From: Gemmatimonadota bacterium
GTDB taxonomy: Bacteria; Gemmatimonadota; Gemmatimonadetes; Gemmatimonadales; Gemmatimonadaceae
DNA length: 16,615 nt
NCBI GenBank assembly: GCA_947457715.1
Contig: CANGXK010000018.1
Location: 1 to 16,615 of the forward strand
Reading direction: 5' to 3'
In this document: piece after piece, positions 13,297 to 16,615 of the stretch
Layout: every line of letters starts with the position of its first letter
How positions within the stretch are numbered: the first letter of the stretch is position 1
Translations under genes and position numbers: made by a program
Notes under the pieces: model-generated
Databases searched by the model: none
What the model was told of the DNA's origin: nothing
The model's input: the letters and a program-made list of their open reading frames with translations, nothing else

Positions 13297-14226
13297 CTAC
13301 AGTGACCCGATGGGCAGAATGGCCAGCGCCTGCAGCGCGCAGCGCGTGACGGCGAGTCGCTGCGCCGTGAAACCCACCGGCGGGGCGGTTGCTTCGAGGG
13401 CGGTCGCGAACACGTGCACTGCGGCGCCGTGTTCCACCCACCCCACCCACCATCCCACTGTCTCCGATCCCGGCGGGGTGGTGAGTCCCGTCTTCGCCCG
13501 GATGGTGTAGGACGCGGTCGCCTCGGTCACCATCATCGCCCGCACGATCGCCATGCTGCGGCGCGAGACCGGGAGGGCGTCGTGCAGCAGCCGAGTCAGC
13601 ACGTCCACCTGCCCGCGGGGTGAGATGCGCAGCGCGCCCGTGAGCCAGAACTGGTCGATTCCGCCACCGATATCCCGATTGCCGTACCCGATGGTATCCA
13701 GCGCGTGCTGCATTCGTGCCGGGCCGATGCGCCGTACCAGCGACTGGAAGTGCGGGACCGCGGACAGGCGGAACGCCGTCTGGAGGTCCAAATCGCGGTT
13801 GATCTCCGGGCGGTCGCGGGTGACGCTGTCCCACGGAATCACCGACTGCGCATCGGCGATCACGCCGGTTTCGAGCGCGACGAGGGCGCTGATGATCTTG
13901 AAGGTCGAAGCCGGACTGAGCGGGCGGTCCACCCGCTCCGCGTGGCCGGCCGCCATGGCACCGGTGTGGGCGTCAGCGATCAGCATCGATCCGGCCACCC
14001 CCGTGGCCCCCGCCCCCGTGGCCCCCGCCCCCGCGGCATCGACGCAGGCGCGGGCGGCGAACGATTCCACCACCGGCGCGGCCGGCTGCGCCGCAGCTGC
14101 CGCCGATTGGGCCCGCAGCGGGTCCACCCCCGTGACCCCAAGCAGGAGGGCCATAGCCAGCGGGGACCGCCCTAGCGCGTGCCGCGCGGCGTGAACGACG
14201 GCCACCAACGGAGCGCAGCGAGGCAT
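13297..14226 (-). CDS. Class D (OXA-type) serine beta-lactamase
   Basis: Periplasmic penicillin-hydrolysing enzyme family; 309 residues with an N-terminal signal (hydrophobic LAMALLLGVTGV, probable cleavage after LRA at 37-39). All class D motifs are present: STFK (107-110; nucleophile Ser107, carbamylatable Lys110), SAV (155-157) in SAVPHFQ, YGN (181-183), FWLTGALRISP (193-203, including the tryptophan that shelters the carbamate), KTG (245-247) and GWWVGWVE (258-265). A non-conserved Ala/Gly/Thr-rich linker (41-80) with a short repeat precedes the catalytic domain. The start at 14226 is a choice: it gives a sensible signal peptide, but ATG 14154 is possible and none has a ribosome-binding site. 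Nothing mobile flanks it, so it looks like an intrinsic chromosomal gene. Activity and spectrum are not inferable. Confidence 0.93.
   Translation of the reverse strand: MPRCAPLVAVVHAARHALGRSPLAMALLLGVTGVDPLRAQSAAAAAQPAAPVVESFAARACVDAAGAGATGAGATGVAGSMLIADAHTGAMAAGHAERVDRPLSPASTFKIISALVALETGVIADAQSVIPWDSVTRDRPEINRDLDLQTAFRLSAVPHFQSLVRRIGPARMQHALDTIGYGNRDIGGGIDQFWLTGALRISPRGQVDVLTRLLHDALPVSRRSMAIVRAMMVTEATASYTIRAKTGLTTPPGSETVGWWVGWVEHGAAVHVFATALEATAPPVGFTAQRLAVTRCALQALAILPIGSL
14003..14032. repeat. 15-bp tandem repeat inside the beta-lactamase linker
   Basis: GTGGCCCCCGCCCCC occurs twice in tandem (14003-14017, 14018-14032) and then degenerates. Read on the minus strand it encodes Gly-Ala-Gly-Ala-Thr repeats (residues about 66-75) in the linker before the catalytic domain. 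The unit is a multiple of three, so copy number can vary without breaking the frame. Confidence 0.8.
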
Positions 14227-14277
14227 GGCGGAGAGGGCCAAGGGTGGCGAGGACGTGCGAGGACGGCGTGCCGACAG

Positions 14278-14286
14278 CATACTGTA
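14278..14286. promoter_or_regulatory. Overlapping divergent -10 elements between beta-lactamase and M28 peptidase genes
   Basis: CATACT on the plus strand (14278-14283) and TACAGT on the minus strand (14286-14281) overlap by three bases in CATACTGTA. Each matches TATAAT at four of six positions with A2 and T6. Transcripts would start near 14290 (plus) and 14274 (minus), giving leaders of about 59 and 48 nt to the chosen start codons. The 122-bp divergent region has no other AT-rich block of comparable quality. Confidence 0.35.
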
Positions 14287-14348
14287 CCAAACCTGCGTTG
14301 TCGACACGCACCCGCGTTCCCCGTCTCCCTCCCGTCGCTCCGGATCCT

Positions 14349-15761
14349 ATGCGCCTTACCCGCCGGTTTCTGCTACCCGTTCTGCTGTCCGTCGCCACGA
14401 CGGCGACCCTCCCTTGCCCGACCGTGCTGGGGGCGCAGGGCACCGTCCGCCCCGACGCCGACCCGCGTATCGAGAAGCTGGTAGCCGCGGTGTCGCAGCA
14501 GCGGCTGCAGGCCACGGTCACCGCGCTGGCGGGCTTCGGCACGCGCTCGACGCTGTCGGATACCGTCTCCACGACGCGGGGCATCGGCGCCGCGCGCCGG
14601 TGGATCCACGGCGAGTTCACGCGCATGAGTCCGCGCTTGCAGGTGTCGTTCGACCGGCACATGCTGGCTCAGCAGGGTCGGATTACGCGCGACGTGGAGT
14701 TGGTTAACGTGGTGGCCATGCTGCCCGGCAAGAGCCCTCGGCGTGTGTACATCACCGGTCACTACGACACGGTGAACTCGCGCCGTCCGGCTGGTGCCGA
14801 CGCGACGGCGACGGGGGCAGGCGGCGGTGGTGGCGGTGCACCCAGTCAGCCGTTGGTGCGTCCCACCATCGACCACAATGCCGATGCGCCGGGCGCCAAT
14901 GACGATGGCAGCGGCACGGCGCTGACCATGGAACTGGCGCGCGTGTTCGCGACGAGCGGCCTCGAGTTCGACGCCACGCTGGTGTTCGTGACGTGGGCCG
15001 GTGAGGAGCAGGGGCTGATCGGTTCGATGGCGCACGCCACGGCATTGCGGACCGCGAAGGGTATCGTGGAAGCGAACTTCAACAACGACATCGTCGGCAG
15101 CAGCCTCGGTGGCAACGGTATCGTGGACGGCGAGAGCGTCAAGATTTACGCCCTCGGTCCGGAGGATTCGCCGAACCGTTCGCTGGCGCGCTACGTCCAG
15201 CGGGTGGCCGGTACGTATGTGCCGTCGCATACGATCCGCCTGATGGCGCGTGAAGACCGCTTCGGCCGTGGCAGCGACCACTCGTCGTTCACGGCCAATG
15301 ACTTTCCCGCGATCGTGTTCCGCGAAGCGAACGAGAACTACGCCCGGCAGCATTCGCCCGACGACAAGCTGGAAGGGATGGACTTCCGCTATCTGGCGCA
15401 GAATGCCCGGGTGAACGCGGCGGCGGCGGCCTCGGTGTCGTTCGCACCGCCGGCGCCTCGCGTGACCACGGGCGGCGGCACGGCCACGCTCGGCCGCGGA
15501 GCGTCGGGCTACGACGCGAGCCTGCAGTGGCAGCCATCGCCGGGGGCGGTGGCGTATCGCGTGTACTGGCGCGATGCCTGGACCAACGACTGGCAGAAGT
15601 CGCAGGTCGTGGGGAACGTGACGCAGTTGCTCATCCCGAACGTGTCCATCGACGACTACGTATTCGGCGTGGCGGCGATCGGCGCTGACGGGCATGAGAG
15701 TGTGGTCAGCGCCTACGTTTCGCCGGACCGAAAGATGTCGGACGTGTTGATCAAGAAGTAG
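14349..15761 (+). CDS. Exported M28 family metallopeptidase with C-terminal beta-sandwich
   Basis: A 470-residue secreted zinc aminopeptidase-like enzyme. Signal peptide MRLTRRFLLPVLLSVATTAT... with likely cleavage near LGA-QG (about 29). Di-zinc M28 ligands are visible: His138 in GHYDT (137-141), bridging Asp185 in GANDDGSG (182-189), Glu219-Glu220 in WAGEE (216-220), Asp247 in NNDIVG, and His335 in HSPDD (335-339). SDHSSF (309-314) is also typical. A glycine-rich loop (157-163) interrupts the segment between the first two ligands. Residues about 385-460 look like a fibronectin type III-like domain (LQWQPSPGAVAYRVYWRD). ATG 14349 gives the signal peptide; the frame is open to 14244. Divergent from the beta-lactamase and 39 bp upstream of a second peptidase. 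Confidence 0.93.
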   Translation: MRLTRRFLLPVLLSVATTATLPCPTVLGAQGTVRPDADPRIEKLVAAVSQQRLQATVTALAGFGTRSTLSDTVSTTRGIGAARRWIHGEFTRMSPRLQVSFDRHMLAQQGRITRDVELVNVVAMLPGKSPRRVYITGHYDTVNSRRPAGADATATGAGGGGGGAPSQPLVRPTIDHNADAPGANDDGSGTALTMELARVFATSGLEFDATLVFVTWAGEEQGLIGSMAHATALRTAKGIVEANFNNDIVGSSLGGNGIVDGESVKIYALGPEDSPNRSLARYVQRVAGTYVPSHTIRLMAREDRFGRGSDHSSFTANDFPAIVFREANENYARQHSPDDKLEGMDFRYLAQNARVNAAAAASVSFAPPAPRVTTGGGTATLGRGASGYDASLQWQPSPGAVAYRVYWRDAWTNDWQKSQVVGNVTQLLIPNVSIDDYVFGVAAIGADGHESVVSAYVSPDRKMSDVLIKK

Positions 15762-15789
15762 CGGACATCACCGCGACTCACCTTCACGC

Positions 15790-15794
15790 AGGAG
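15790..15794 (+). promoter_or_regulatory. Shine-Dalgarno sequence AGGAG of the S51 peptidase gene
   Basis: AGGAG stands 6 nt before the ATG at 15801. It fixes the start of the second peptidase gene and fits an internal operon gene, in contrast to the first genes of units here, which mostly lack such a site. Confidence 0.7.
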
Positions 15795-15800
15795 TACAAC

Positions 15801-16615
15801 ATGATTCGACGGGAGTTTCTCGTGACCTCGGCATTGGGAACAGCGGGCGCAGTGGCGCATTCGATGGGCGTATCCGAAAGTGGAGCCGCCGAGTCGAATC
15901 TGGACATTGCGGCGTACGTGGACGGCATGCCGACGGCGCCCATGCGCACCGAACGCGCCACGCGGAAGATCCTGATTGCGGGCGGCGGCTTCGGCACGGC
16001 GTTTATCCGCTACATGGCGCAGCTCACCGGCAAGCCGCGGCCGCGCCTGTTGTACCTCCCCACCGCATCGGCCGACCGCGATGCGTCGGCGTTGAACTGG
16101 TACAAGGCGTGTGCGCCGCTGAATGTCGAGCCGCACGTGCAGAACATGTTCATCGCCAGCACCGCGCAGTCGTTGGGTTGGGACGAGGTCCTGCTGTCGA
16201 TGGACGGGATCGTGGCGTCAGGCGGCAACACGCTCAACCAGCAGGCGATCTGGAAGGCGCAGGGGATCGATGTGCTCCTGCGGCAGGCGTGGGACCGCGG
16301 CATCGTGCTGGGCGGCGCGAGCGCGGGCTCGCTCTGCTGGTTTGAGGAGGGCACCACGGATTCCCGTCCCAAGGCGCTCTCCACGGTGCAGTGCCTGGGC
16401 TTCATTCCGGGCAGTCACTCGCCACACTACGACGCCGAGCCGGGACGTCGGCCGCTGTACCAGAAGCTGATCGGATCCGGCGAGATGAAGCCGGGCTATG
16501 CGTGTGACAACGACGCGGGCATCTACTTCGAGGAGACGGCGGTGAAGCGCGTGGTGCACACACGGGCCGCGGCCAAGTGCTACTACGTGAGCCGGGTGGA
16601 CGGGAAGGCGGTGGA
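15801..16615 (+). CDS. Tat-exported peptidase E-like protein (S51 family), partial at right edge
   Basis: The first 271 residues are in the window and there is no stop. The N-terminus MIRREFLVTSALGTAGAVA is a Tat-type signal (RRxFL), so it should be exported folded. The mature domain is a class I glutamine amidotransferase-like fold: ILIAGGG (57-63), LYLPTAS (84-90), SGGNT (140-144), the nucleophile elbow GGASAGS with Ser175 (171-177) and a histidine region SHSPHYD (205-211). These fit the S51 family, which includes alpha-aspartyl dipeptidase (PepE) and cyanophycinase; the PHYD context favours a PepE-like member. It follows the M28 peptidase by 39 bp and is presumably co-transcribed. The unseen C-terminus could change the subfamily call. 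Confidence 0.87.
   Translation, partial: MIRREFLVTSALGTAGAVAHSMGVSESGAAESNLDIAAYVDGMPTAPMRTERATRKILIAGGGFGTAFIRYMAQLTGKPRPRLLYLPTASADRDASALNWYKACAPLNVEPHVQNMFIASTAQSLGWDEVLLSMDGIVASGGNTLNQQAIWKAQGIDVLLRQAWDRGIVLGGASAGSLCWFEEGTTDSRPKALSTVQCLGFIPGSHSPHYDAEPGRRPLYQKLIGSGEMKPGYACDNDAGIYFEETAVKRVVHTRAAAKCYYVSRVDGKAV

Noticed and set aside
14373..15695. Minus-strand open frame (440 codons)
   Set aside because: Antisense to the M28 peptidase with intact zinc ligands; Arg/His-rich shadow.
1..16615. CRISPR array, tRNA, rRNA, insertion sequence or phage genes
   Set aside because: I saw no regularly spaced repeats, tRNA-like cloverleaf, transposase or integrase motif, or terminal inverted repeats anywhere in the window.

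Overview
This is a chromosomal stretch from a GC-rich, Gram-negative bacterium with almost no intergenic DNA; no gap reaches 300 bp. There are two lipoproteins with lipobox cysteines, a Tat-type signal peptide, several Sec signal peptides and periplasmic thiol-redox proteins, so the organism has an outer envelope and a periplasm. Gene content and style (DUF1835 protein, class D beta-lactamase, M28 and S51 peptidases, many genes without Shine-Dalgarno sequences) suggest Gemmatimonadota, close to Gemmatimonas. That placement is recognition, not proof. I see no rRNA, tRNA, transposase, integrase, phage gene or CRISPR array, and no compositional break that would mark an island.

Layout. 1-1153 (minus): start of an unidentified gene running off the left edge, then an SDR oxidoreductase behind a small DUF2007 protein. 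1232-1819 (plus): a 2H-phosphoesterase (2'-5' RNA ligase-like) whose tail overlaps an unrecognised helical protein on the minus strand (1764-2318). 2427-3236 (plus): a PaaG-like crotonase, convergent with a mannose-1-phosphate guanylyltransferase (3258-4448, minus). 4545-10847 (plus): DUF1835 protein and a first PLP decarboxylase coupled by TAATG; a terminator; a Rid-family lipoprotein and an NAD-malic enzyme coupled by GTGA; then a second PLP decarboxylase. 10837-13226 (minus): a DsbD/CcdA-type membrane thiol transporter, a TlpA-like thioredoxin and a proline-iminopeptidase-like lipoprotein, the last two coupled by TAATG. 13297-14226 (minus): a class D (OXA-type) beta-lactamase, divergent from an exported M28 metallopeptidase (14349-15761), which is followed by a Tat-exported S51 peptidase (15801 to the right edge).

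How the genes may work together. The two decarboxylases, the Rid protein (the family deaminates reactive enamines and imines made by PLP enzymes) and malic enzyme form an amino-acid/C4-acid block. The membrane DsbD-like protein and periplasmic thioredoxin form a split DsbD pathway. The right end is an exported hydrolase set (beta-lactamase, two peptidases, and the iminopeptidase-like lipoprotein nearby). These pathway links are inferences from adjacency.

The most unusual structural signal is a recurrent promoter-start arrangement. Five genes on both strands have a -10-like hexamer with A at position 2 and T at position 6 ending exactly 6 nt before the ATG, and a sixth has the same element with a 5-nt gap. 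None of the six has a Shine-Dalgarno sequence. This points to systematic leaderless transcription. I found no clearly new multi-gene defence or mobile system.
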